Origin: Tannerella sp.
GTDB lineage: Bacteria > Bacteroidota > Bacteroidia > Bacteroidales > Tannerellaceae
Direction: 5' to 3'
Length of the DNA: 5,231 nt
Assembly: GCA_031289445.1 (NCBI GenBank)
Contig: JAITPL010000178.1
Coordinates: 1 to 5,231, forward strand
Both the position numbers and the translations under genes were made by a program. Under the pieces are notes generated by a model. The model had not been told where the DNA came from, searched no databases, and worked only from the letters and a program-made list of their open reading frames with translations. Of this stretch, positions 1-5,231 are shown piece by piece. Positions within the stretch are counted from its first letter, which is position 1, and each line of letters starts with the position of its first letter.

Positions 1-785
1 CAAATTTTGACGAGGCCATAATGGTGAATCCGTCGAGTTCTGCCATTACCATCCCAATTGCTGCCATATATATTATACTTTAATTCTCCGTTCAGATCGC
101 AAATTGTCATTAGATTCTGATATATATAACATTCAACATAGATGCCTTCCTTGATTGATGCGTCAAAAACAATTCGCTTCCTGTATATGTCGGGATGTTC
201 ATATTTCATCGGCGTTATTTCTCCAGTAGTCATATTCCATTTGCCTACGTATTGTTTAAAACCGTAATTCCCTACAGGAGGCTCAAGAATAATACCGATA
301 GACAGGGTGTCGTTAATATACTGATAAGTATGGGGAACAAAGTTTTTATCCAGCTTTGCTTTCACTTTCGGAATATACGACGGATTGGTGAGAACGCTGT
401 CCAATGGATAAGCGAATATACTTTGTTTGCCATAGTCAGTTACATAAAAAGCACGATTGAGTTCATCAACAGCTATATGAGCTATATCGGCAATTTCACC
501 GGGGCCTTGTCCTCTCTCTGCAATGCCGGTTACATAACTAAAGCTCTTTTTGTCAAACAGGTGTATGATTTTATCATAAGCTTTATAATCGGATATAATC
601 AGATAGTCCCCTATCATAGAGAAGTGGGGCATGGAACCAATCATAACTTCTTCCTTATTGAATTCTACTAACTTGTCGTGAACATTGACGACCTTATTGC
701 GGTTGCTCTGATACTTTTCAGTTTCAGAATTTGAGCAACTCCAGCATATAGCGCTGATAATAAGCATGTATAATAATTTGTTCAT
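1..785 (-). CDS. TolB/BF3164-like 6-bladed beta-propeller lipoprotein, C-terminus beyond window
   Basis: The frame is open for 261 codons from the ATG at 785 to the left edge, so the 3' end is missing. The N-terminus is a lipoprotein signal: basic residue K3, hydrophobic core LLYMLIISAI and a relaxed lipobox ending at C17 (WSC, followed by SNSE). No acidic export tag follows the cysteine, so a periplasm-facing location is inferred. Residues 92-97 read GQGPGE, the glycine-rich turn typical of Bacteroidales 6-bladed beta-propeller lipoproteins; the repeated VxDxxNRAFYVTDYGKQ and NMTTGEI type segments fit propeller strands. An in-frame TAA 15 bp upstream of the ATG supports this start. I see no Bacteroidetes promoter in the 72 bp before it, so it is probably co-transcribed with the genes at 858-998 and 999-2243. 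Assignment to the TolB-like (BF3164) rather than the other propeller subfamily is from general resemblance only. Molecular function is not known for the family. Confidence 0.8.
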   Translation of the reverse strand, partial: MNKLLYMLIISAICWSCSNSETEKYQSNRNKVVNVHDKLVEFNKEEVMIGSMPHFSMIGDYLIISDYKAYDKIIHLFDKKSFSYVTGIAERGQGPGEIADIAHIAVDELNRAFYVTDYGKQSIFAYPLDSVLTNPSYIPKVKAKLDKNFVPHTYQYINDTLSIGIILEPPVGNYGFKQYVGKWNMTTGEITPMKYEHPDIYRKRIVFDASIKEGIYVECYIYQNLMTICDLNGELKYNIYGSNWDGNGRTRRIHHYGLVKI

Positions 786-787
786 AT

Positions 788-862
788 CTATTGTATTTTA
801 AATTCAAGCCTTTTTATTTTATCAATAAATTCTTGTAAAAACCCCTCACTTAACTGTTTAAA
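788..862 (-). pseudogene. Coding-like 3' remnant in the +1 frame of the tiny lipoprotein
   Basis: These 24 sense codons plus TAG have no start codon and are preceded by an in-frame TAA at 863-865. The encoded peptide is amphipathic and lysine/glutamate-rich (core EGFLQEFIDKIKRLEFKIQ), unlike random AT-rich spacer. Together with 858-998 it fills the whole gap between the two propeller genes, which is the expected layout of one small gene broken by a single-base indel. The call rests on the appearance of the reading frame alone. Confidence 0.35.
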
Positions 863-998
863 TTAACAGAACGGACTTTCTTGTATAGTCTTGATTACTA
901 ATATTATTACATGCTGTTATCAGTGATAATAACAATAAAAAATACTGTTTACTTAATTTGATTTTAGCGATTAATAATTGTTTCATAAGACGTTTCAT
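858..998 (-). CDS. Tiny lipoprotein ORF (46 aa), probably the front part of a frameshifted small lipoprotein
   Basis: This 46-codon ORF starts at the ATG directly after the TGA of the upstream propeller gene (TGA-ATG, no gap), which suggests translational coupling. It encodes a basic N-terminus (MKRLMKQLLIAKIKLSK), a hydrophobic core (YFLLLLSLITA) and a good lipobox LITAC with the cysteine at residue 30; M5 is an equally plausible start. Only 16 residues follow the cysteine, unusually few for a real lipoprotein. Beyond its TAA (858-860), the +1 frame is open from 862 to a TAG at 788-790, and reads FKQLSEGFLQEFIDKIKRLE plus a few residues, which looks like genuine protein. Removing one base between 860 and 865 would join both parts into a 69-residue lipoprotein ending 2 bp before the next gene's ATG. 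So it may be a broken gene, a sequencing error or a frameshift product. No family recognised. It sits where small secreted-peptide genes often occur beside propeller genes, but I see no NVEALA motif. Confidence 0.55.
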   Translation of the reverse strand: MKRLMKQLLIAKIKLSKQYFLLLLSLITACNNISNQDYTRKSVLLI

Positions 999-2243
999 TC
1001 AGTTAAATTTTACAAGACATATTATCGGGTTATCGTCTTCCGAAACGGTCTCCATCAGCTCGCGCAATTCAGCTATCCGGATTGTTTTTTGCTCTAATAA
1101 TCTATCGGGCTGCAAGGACAGAACAAAATGGCCGTCCTCCGTAGCGCCTTCAATAGAAGCATATTTAAAAATACCGTCCTCCTGAAAATCCGCATAACGG
1201 TGTGTCTGTCTTGTCTTTTTATTATAAATTCCATAACAACGATTACCATTCCATAAATATCGAGATAGAATAAATGAATCGTTTTGAAAGAATTGATATA
1301 TTCCTATATAACTGGTCTGAAGTAAAGCAGTTGCACTACTATGTGAATCCGCAAAATCAAGCGGAGGAAACGAATGATTTCCGAAATTCATTTTATAGGC
1401 CGGTTTTGCTCCTTCGGAGGTAATCTCGTAAACTATTGGGTTTTGCCCTTTGTAAAAGTAGGTTTTATCTGATAAAGTCTGGAATCTTTCGAGAGCAAAC
1501 AAAAAATCGACTTCAAAATAATAATCTCTCGGATAAGAATACTTTACTCTTTGCAATGAGTCTGTTATCGATATTTGGTAGATGCTGTCATCATTCTTAA
1601 AACCTGCTGAACAATACCATGCGTAACTGCCATCTGATAATAGCGAAAACGAAGTAAATGATCCTGGCGTACTTTTGGAGAAAAGATACTGATAAGTATT
1701 CAAATCATAGACTGATAGCTTATAGTTGGCGCCATGTATCAAAATGGTTTGTGCTGCTTTATCAACCCACACATCCTGAGGGATAAGATACTCACCCGGC
1801 CCTTGTCCCCGACTACCTACACGAGAGATGAACTTACCGTGCATATCATAAACCTGAATGGAATAACGATCTACTACAATGATTTTGTTATTGACGACAA
1901 TAGTGAAAGCTATGTCGCCCAACAAATTTTCTTCCCCTGTTTCTAACGGAATAAACTCATACGAAGGGGCGTCGTTGCGCAATTCCGCTTCTTCATCAAA
2001 AAAGATTTCCTGAAGCGTTCCGTCGTTCGTTGTCTTATCCGCACATCCGGCAAACAGGCATAGGACAATAATCAATATATATATCTTTCCATCCGAAGAG
2101 GGTTTCGGCAAGGAAACTGCCTTGTTTGGGCGCGTAAGACCCAAATACAAGAAGCTATAGAGGGGTGGTACTAGCGCCTCTCTATGCACGCGATCTATTA
2201 TATTACGCACGTGCTCTAATATATGTAACAAATTCCGTATCAT
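999..2243 (-). CDS. 6-bladed beta-propeller lipoprotein (DUF5128-like) with an anomalous N-terminal extension
   Basis: The 414-codon frame encodes a Bacteroidales 6-bladed beta-propeller. Residues 109-151 carry the usual opening blade: GDIAFTIVVNNKIIVVDR, then IQVYDMHGKFISRVG and the glycine turn GQGPGE at 146-151. The C-terminus (EDDNPIICLVKFN) is also typical of the family. A strong lipobox, LFAGC, places the lipid cysteine at residue 67, giving a mature part of 348 residues, normal for the family; no acidic export tag follows. The anomaly is the 50 or so residues before the signal core, which fall on a tandem hairpin array. The ATG at 2243 has GGAG 3 bp upstream and a promoter 20 bp upstream, which favours it. 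Alternatives are an in-frame TTG at 2111, giving a normal-length signal, or the ATG at 2092, which is out of frame by the (AT)5 tract. First gene of the leftward operon; biological role unknown. Confidence 0.85.
   Translation of the reverse strand: MIRNLLHILEHVRNIIDRVHREALVPPLYSFLYLGLTRPNKAVSLPKPSSDGKIYILIIVLCLFAGCADKTTNDGTLQEIFFDEEAELRNDAPSYEFIPLETGEENLLGDIAFTIVVNNKIIVVDRYSIQVYDMHGKFISRVGSRGQGPGEYLIPQDVWVDKAAQTILIHGANYKLSVYDLNTYQYLFSKSTPGSFTSFSLLSDGSYAWYCSAGFKNDDSIYQISITDSLQRVKYSYPRDYYFEVDFLFALERFQTLSDKTYFYKGQNPIVYEITSEGAKPAYKMNFGNHSFPPLDFADSHSSATALLQTSYIGIYQFFQNDSFILSRYLWNGNRCYGIYNKKTRQTHRYADFQEDGIFKYASIEGATEDGHFVLSLQPDRLLEQKTIRIAELRELMETVSEDDNPIICLVKFN
2075..2084. repeat. (AT)5 dinucleotide tract in the signal-peptide region
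   Basis: Five AT units lie between the ATG at 2092 (minus strand) and the lipobox of the propeller lipoprotein. From that ATG the present tract leads to a TGA after six codons. With one AT unit fewer, the same ATG would read MERYILIIVLCLFAGC, an ideal short lipoprotein signal in frame with the propeller; with two units more it would also be in frame. The tract is short, so slippage is inferred, not shown. Confidence 0.5.
2093..2214. repeat. Tandem array of five hairpins in the 5' leader of the propeller gene
   Basis: Five inverted repeats follow each other almost without gaps. (1) 2093-2097 with 2104-2108, CCGAA/TTCGG. (2) 2109-2113 with 2120-2124, CAAGG/CCTTG. (3) 2121-2130 with 2140-2151, CTTGTTTGGG with CCCAAATACAAG, ten pairs and an AT bulge; its first bases overlap hairpin 2, so the two compete. 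(4) 2157-2167 with 2175-2185, ATAGAGGGGTG with CGCCTCTCTAT, eleven pairs of which two are G.U only when the plus strand is the RNA. (5) 2186-2190 with 2210-2214, GCACG/CGTGC. The array lies within the inferred leader of the leftward transcript. It could be a REP-like repeat cluster, a structured leader or a small mobile-element remnant. No transposase or integrase gene is adjacent. Confidence 0.6.
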
Positions 2244-2262
2244 AAACTCCGTTTATTTCACG

Positions 2263-2295
2263 GCAAAGATACGAATAATTTTTCAATTCACCAAA
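2263..2295 (-). promoter_or_regulatory. Bacteroidetes-type promoter for the beta-propeller operon
   Basis: On the minus strand the -33 element TTTG (2292-2295) is followed by a 20 bp spacer and the -7 element TATCTTTGC (2263-2271), an excellent match to the Bacteroidetes primary-sigma consensus. Transcription would begin near 2257, leaving only about 14 bases before the ATG at 2243, or a leader of about 165 bases if translation starts at 2092. Confidence 0.75.
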
Positions 2296-2301
2296 TTTTA
2301 T

Positions 2302-2352
2302 AGACATTCCAAGTCTCTAAGAGTTGGAATGTCTTCGAGACTTGGAATGTCT
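2302..2352. repeat. Perfect 16 bp inverted repeat with a third core copy, operator-like
   Basis: The left arm AGACATTCCAAGTCTC (2302-2317) and right arm GAGACTTGGAATGTCT (2337-2352) are exact reverse complements separated by 19 bp. Inside the spacer lies another TTGGAATGTCT (2324-2334), so the 11 bp core occurs three times, once inverted and twice direct at an 18 bp step. The block ends 6 bp upstream of the leftward -33 element, roughly -45 to -95 of that promoter, a position suited to an activator or repressor binding site. It is not followed by a T-run and lies between divergent genes, so a terminator is unlikely. Confidence 0.65.
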
Positions 2353-2409
2353 TCTAATCGAAGTTTTGAAGGCAGTATATACCTAATGCACCGCGAGTAG
2401 CTGCTCCAA

Positions 2410-2426
2410 GGGGGTGTTAGCGCCCT
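2410..2426. repeat. REP-like hairpin sharing its core with hairpin 4 of the array
   Basis: GGGTG (2412-2416) pairs with CGCCC (2421-2425) around the loop TTAG, with one T.G pair. The parts GGGGTG and TAGCGCC occur in the same order at 2162-2167 and 2172-2178, where hairpin 4 also has the matching T.G pair. Two related hairpins about 250 bp apart suggest a dispersed short repeat family. Confidence 0.4.
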
Positions 2427-2488
2427 AAAATCGGCGTCATATCCCCATTAATGATTAGAAAAAAGCTAAAATTCACCATAAATAGGGA

Positions 2489-2520
2489 TTTTACAGATGG
2501 CAGAAAGGCCGTACCTTTGC
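2489..2520 (+). promoter_or_regulatory. Bacteroidetes-type promoter for the porin-imelysin operon
   Basis: The -7 element TACCTTTGC (2512-2520) matches TAnnTTTG perfectly. A 19 bp spacer separates it from TTTT at 2489-2492, three of four bases of the TTTG -33 element. Transcription is expected near 2525, giving a 5' leader of about 40 bases before the porin ATG. Confidence 0.75.
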
Positions 2521-2563
2521 ACCGCTTTTCAGAACGCTTATTTAAAATTTAAAGTCAAAAAAA

Positions 2564-3901
2564 ATGAAGAAAATTGTTTGGTTTTTGTGTGTATGTGCGC
2601 TTACTGTCAATGCTTTTGCGCGAGATGGAGCGCGGGATGGAGACCGGTACGGAGACAGTGCAGACGATGATATCGACTTGAAGAAGGCGCTGTCGTTTGC
2701 CAAGGCCATATCCAAACTGACGCTTGGAGGTTACGGCGAAGCAGCTTATACGCGCAATTTCTACAGCGACCAGTGGCAACGCTACTCGGATGCAGCCAAT
2801 TATAAGGATGCGGGCGGTTACGGACGCTTCGACCTCCCGCATGTAGTCTTCCTTGTAGGTTACGACTTCGGCCATGGCTGGTCGTTCAACAGCGAGGTAG
2901 AGTTTGAACACGGCGGCACGGAGAGCGCCATCGAAATGGAAGCCGACGAGATGGGCGAGTACGAACACGAAATAGAGCGGGGCGGCGAGGTGGCGCTCGA
3001 ACAGTTCTGGATACAAAAATCATTCAGTCCGGCATTTAACCTGCGAATGGGACATATCATCGTCCCTGTGGGCATGACTAACCAGTATCATCTGCCTAAC
3101 GAGTTTTTCACCGTCTATCGTCCTGAAGGCGAGGCCACTATCCTGCCCTGCACCTGGCACGAGACAGGTATAAGCCTCTGGGGACGCACCCGCCACTGGC
3201 GCTATGAGGTGCAGTTACTGCCCGGTCTTGACGCCGACCGCTTCGGCTCCGAGGGCTTTATCAGCGGTGGCGCCGGCAGTCCCTACGAGTTCAAGATTGC
3301 CAACTCTTACGCCGGCGCACTGCGGTTGGACAACTATTCAGTCAAAGGCTTGCGCATGGGCTTGAGCGGATATTACGGCTACAGTTTCAATAACTCGCTG
3401 ACCAAGAACACCAAATATAAGGATTACAACGGCGCGGTCGCAATAGGCACGGTCGATTTTCACTACGCGGGACATAATATGATTGTACGCGGCAACTTCG
3501 ACTGGGGACACATCAGCGATTCGGAGGAGATAACGAAGTTCAACAAGTCCCTGCAGGCGGCTTCGCCCTCGCCCAAGACAGCCGTAGCCTCCGACGCCCT
3601 GTCAACCGGTGTTGAAGCGGGCTACGACATATTTGCACATATCGAAAACCTGCGCAAGGACCGTCAGCGCTTTTTCCTCTTCGGACGTTACGAGTACTAT
3701 GATTCGATGGAAAAGGTCGAGGCCGGTATCCTGGACGCGGGATGGTGCGGCAAAGGACGTATGGCTGTAGGCGTCAACTATATGCCCGTAAGCGAAGTGA
3801 TTGTGAAAGGCGAATTTTCAAAACGCTTCTATACAAGCAAGTACAACAACGAGCCTTCCATCACGCTTGGAATAGTTTATGCCGGATTTTTTACGAGATA
3901 A
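2564..3901 (+). CDS. Outer-membrane porin-like beta-barrel protein
   Basis: The 445-residue product has a cleavable Sec signal (MKKIVWFLCVCALTVNAFA, probable cut after A19) and no lipobox. The mature part alternates aromatic/glycine-rich strands typical of a beta-barrel, for example LGGYGEAAYTRNF (54-66) and MGLSGYYGYSFNN. The central block RMGHIIVPVGMTNQYHLPNE (161-180), then YRPEGE and TWHETGISLWG, resembles Bacteroidetes porins of the phosphate-selective or general type, where one strand leads into a conserved RPE...W.E.G segment. The barrel ends with GIVYAGFFTR. Two parts are strikingly acidic: the Asp-rich N-terminus (21-38) and residues 120-138, with nine Asp/Glu. Both could attract cations, though this is inference. 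The gene follows a good promoter with an A-rich start region, and is 20 bp upstream of the imelysin gene, so a role in letting metal or a small ligand across the outer membrane is inferred from context. Substrate unknown. Confidence 0.8.
   Translation: MKKIVWFLCVCALTVNAFARDGARDGDRYGDSADDDIDLKKALSFAKAISKLTLGGYGEAAYTRNFYSDQWQRYSDAANYKDAGGYGRFDLPHVVFLVGYDFGHGWSFNSEVEFEHGGTESAIEMEADEMGEYEHEIERGGEVALEQFWIQKSFSPAFNLRMGHIIVPVGMTNQYHLPNEFFTVYRPEGEATILPCTWHETGISLWGRTRHWRYEVQLLPGLDADRFGSEGFISGGAGSPYEFKIANSYAGALRLDNYSVKGLRMGLSGYYGYSFNNSLTKNTKYKDYNGAVAIGTVDFHYAGHNMIVRGNFDWGHISDSEEITKFNKSLQAASPSPKTAVASDALSTGVEAGYDIFAHIENLRKDRQRFFLFGRYEYYDSMEKVEAGILDAGWCGKGRMAVGVNYMPVSEVIVKGEFSKRFYTSKYNNEPSITLGIVYAGFFTR
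2618..2641. repeat. 12 bp tandem duplication at the porin signal-peptide cleavage site
   Basis: GCGCGAGATGGA (2618-2629) is followed directly by GCGCGGGATGGA (2630-2641), one mismatch in twelve. It encodes ARDG twice, beginning at the alanine before the predicted cleavage site. The next residues (DRYGD) vary the same theme. Confidence 0.7.
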
Positions 3902-3921
3902 TATTTTAAAATTATAATTAT

Positions 3922-5043
3922 ATGAAGACATCTTTGAAATTTAGATTTATGACGGTGGCTATGGCTATCGCTTCAGTGGGATTCAGTTCCTGCGGCGACG
4001 ATGACGAAAAGGAAATCGAACTGACCGCCAACGAAAAGAAGATTCAGGCTATAAACGAGTCCTACGTTAAGGACTGCATCACGCCTGTGTATAAACAACT
4101 TGCCGATGCGACATTCGAGTTGCAGAGCGCAATAGCTACGCTGCAAAGCGCCAAGACGGACGCCAATGTAGTGAATGCCTGCAATTTATGGAAGTCGTCG
4201 CGACAGTATTGGGAGTGGAGCGAGGCCTACCTCTTCGGCGCTGCCGACGAGTACAGTATCGACCCGCATATCGACACATGGCCGCTCGACCGTACCGCTC
4301 TGCAAAATCTGCTCGATGGCGCTATGACCAATGTCGAGACACAGATTGCAAACAGCGACAATCTGGCAGGATTTCACGGTCTTGAATACATTATTTTCCG
4401 CGAAGGCCAGCCACGTCAGGCCACTGTCATCACAGACAACGAGATGCGCTATGCCGTTGCGGTAGTAGCCGACCTTGTGTTGAATTGTTGCCGTCTGGAA
4501 GCAGCATGGTCAGGCATTGCAAACATCAGCAGCGCCAAACAGACCCTACTGAAAGCAAGTGCATTCAACGGCGAGGCTGATGATTTCGGCGAGCGGCTGA
4601 GCGACAAGTGGGATAACAGGACAACACTGTCGGGCTTGCAACAGATCATCGAAGGCTTCATCACTATCGTCGATGAGGTCGGCAACGGCAAGATAGGCAC
4701 GCCTTACAACGGCGAAGACGTCAACTATATCGAATCGCCCCATGCCTACAATTCTATTCAGGATTTTGAAGACAATATTCAAGGCGTCAAGTTCTGCTAT
4801 CTCGGCAAGACCAATGCCGCATCTGCGCAAAGCCTTTCGGTCAGCGCCTATATCAGGGAACAGGACGCATCTACCGACCAAAGAATTATCGCCGGCCTTG
4901 ACAACTGCATAAGTAAAATCAAAGCCATGCCGAAACCTTTTGTGAAGAATTATACCGATGCAAAGGTGGGTGAAGCGGTTGACGCCCTTGATGAACTTGT
5001 ACAATTACTGGAATACGCAAATAACAATCTACTGGAAGAGTAA
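3922..5043 (+). CDS. Imelysin-family lipoprotein (EfeO/IrpA-like), putative iron uptake
   Basis: The 373-residue product has a lipoprotein signal with K2, K6 and R8, a hydrophobic core and a lipobox FSSC with the cysteine at residue 24. The next residues GDDDEKE match the acidic lipoprotein export signal of Bacteroidetes, so surface exposure is predicted. The imelysin signature is clear: GFHGLE (150-155) is the GxHxxE motif, preceded by WKSSRQYWEWSEAYLFG (90-106) and DPHIDTWPLD (114-123), a conserved first helical half. Imelysin-like proteins are all-helical; members include the iron-regulated IrpA and the EfeO/M75 group, and are implicated in iron uptake rather than shown to be peptidases. 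The ATG at 3922 is chosen because the next one (M10) would lose the basic residues. The gene sits 20 bp after the porin and its TAA touches the ATG of the next gene, so all three are probably one operon. Confidence 0.9.
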   Translation: MKTSLKFRFMTVAMAIASVGFSSCGDDDEKEIELTANEKKIQAINESYVKDCITPVYKQLADATFELQSAIATLQSAKTDANVVNACNLWKSSRQYWEWSEAYLFGAADEYSIDPHIDTWPLDRTALQNLLDGAMTNVETQIANSDNLAGFHGLEYIIFREGQPRQATVITDNEMRYAVAVVADLVLNCCRLEAAWSGIANISSAKQTLLKASAFNGEADDFGERLSDKWDNRTTLSGLQQIIEGFITIVDEVGNGKIGTPYNGEDVNYIESPHAYNSIQDFEDNIQGVKFCYLGKTNAASAQSLSVSAYIREQDASTDQRIIAGLDNCISKIKAMPKPFVKNYTDAKVGEAVDALDELVQLLEYANNNLLEE

Positions 5044-5231
5044 ATGAAGAAAATATTTTATTTTTCTATTGCAGCGCTGCTTTTGGCGGGCTGCAACGAG
5101 AAAGACGATTTAAAGGATGAAACGGTGGATGTGCCGGAAGATGAATGGTACGCGGGCGGCAAGTTGGGTACGGTCTTTAACGCTACCTCTTATGCTTACG
5201 AGCAACCGACGGATGCTGTCACAGGCGCAGG
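5044..5231 (+). CDS. Probable di-heme oxidoreductase (DUF1111/thiol oxidoreductase) lipoprotein, N-terminus only
   Basis: The ATG follows the imelysin stop without a gap (TAA-ATG), and the frame is open for 62 codons to the right edge. It begins with a textbook lipoprotein signal, MKKIFYFSIAALLLAGC, cysteine at 17. NEKDDLKDE follows, an acidic stretch with a K-D-D element like the surface-export signal. The segment EWYAGGKLGTVFN (residues 34-46) followed by SYAYEQP resembles the start of the mature di-heme oxidoreductase family found next to imelysin genes in Bacteroidetes. Family members carry CxxCH heme motifs, which would lie beyond the window, so the assignment is from the N-terminal resemblance and the neighbour. 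If right, it could supply electrons or redox chemistry to iron handling at the cell surface. Confidence 0.7.
   Translation, partial: MKKIFYFSIAALLLAGCNEKDDLKDETVDVPEDEWYAGGKLGTVFNATSYAYEQPTDAVTGA

Larger units (their letters stand above)
2244..2563. other. Divergent intergenic region with two promoters, an inverted repeat and a REP-like hairpin
   Basis: This 320 bp stretch has no convincing gene on either strand. It holds the leftward promoter (2263-2295), an operator-like inverted repeat (2302-2352), a short hairpin (2410-2426) and the rightward promoter (2489-2520). The interval 2353-2408 shows nothing I can assign. The 5' untranslated region of the porin gene (about 2525-2563) is A-rich without a Shine-Dalgarno sequence, as is common in Bacteroidales. 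Confidence 0.75.

Noticed and set aside
195..671. Plus-strand ORF of 158 codons
   Set aside because: Lies antisense inside the left propeller gene, has no homology-like features, and its composition mirrors the real gene on the other strand.
917..929. Perfect palindrome TTATCA-G-TGATAA
   Set aside because: It falls within the signal-peptide codons of the tiny lipoprotein and is AT-rich, so chance is sufficient.
2302..2352. Inverted repeat as an invertible-promoter recombination site
   Set aside because: The arms are only 19 bp apart with no promoter between them and no recombinase gene nearby; invertible segments in Bacteroides are much longer.
2449..2457. TAATGATTA palindrome as a Fur box for the porin operon
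   Set aside because: Only the inner bases match the GATAAT-N-ATTATC form and it lies upstream of the -33 element; too weak in AT-rich DNA to call.
2645..2680. EF-hand-like calcium loop in the Asp-rich porin N-terminus
   Set aside because: Spacing is partly right (D-x-D then G) but position 5 is Tyr, position 8 is Ser and position 12 is Asp, so it is not a canonical loop.
2555..3075. Minus-strand ORFs opposite the porin gene
   Set aside because: Shadow frames created by the GC-rich codons of the porin; no promoter, start region or recognisable domain.
4186..5004. ORFs on both strands overlapping the imelysin gene
   Set aside because: The imelysin frame is securely identified by its motifs; the others are shadows.

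Overview
The window looks like chromosomal DNA from a Bacteroidales bacterium (Bacteroides, Phocaeicola or Parabacteroides type). Two promoters match the Bacteroidetes form (TTTG-like -33, 19-20 bp spacer, TAnnTTTG -7). Shine-Dalgarno sequences are weak or absent. Four of the six coding units are lipoproteins, two with acidic residues right after the lipid cysteine, and 6-bladed beta-propeller lipoproteins of the kind typical of this order are present.

Left half (1-2243, minus strand, AT-rich): a small operon read right to left. First comes a 6-bladed beta-propeller lipoprotein (999-2243). A tiny lipoprotein ORF (858-998) follows, with its ATG directly after the propeller's TGA. A second TolB/BF3164-like beta-propeller lipoprotein (start at 785) runs off the left edge. 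The function of these propellers is unknown. The tiny ORF appears to be the front part of a gene of about 69 codons broken by a one-base frameshift; the remaining 24 codons are still open and stop 2 bp before the next ATG. The first propeller has an odd 5' end. Its lipoprotein signal is preceded by about 50 extra codons that coincide with a tandem array of five DNA hairpins, and a natural-looking ATG at 2092 is out of frame because of the length of an (AT)5 tract.

Middle (2244-2563): a 320 bp divergent intergenic region. It holds a promoter for each side, a perfect 16 bp inverted repeat with a third copy of its 11 bp core (operator-like, directly upstream of the leftward promoter), and a REP-like hairpin whose core matches one hairpin of the array.

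Right half (2564-5231, plus strand, GC-rich): a tight operon of an outer-membrane porin-like beta-barrel (2564-3901), an imelysin-family lipoprotein with the GxHxxE motif (3922-5043), and the start of a probable di-heme oxidoreductase lipoprotein (5044 to the right edge, ATG abutting the previous stop). Imelysin and di-heme oxidoreductase genes are known neighbours in loci linked to iron uptake. Here the imelysin and oxidoreductase both carry surface-export-like acidic residues after the lipid cysteine, and the porin has a very acidic stretch. The inferred system is an outer-membrane metal (probably iron) acquisition module. The two halves differ strongly in base composition, so they may have different histories.
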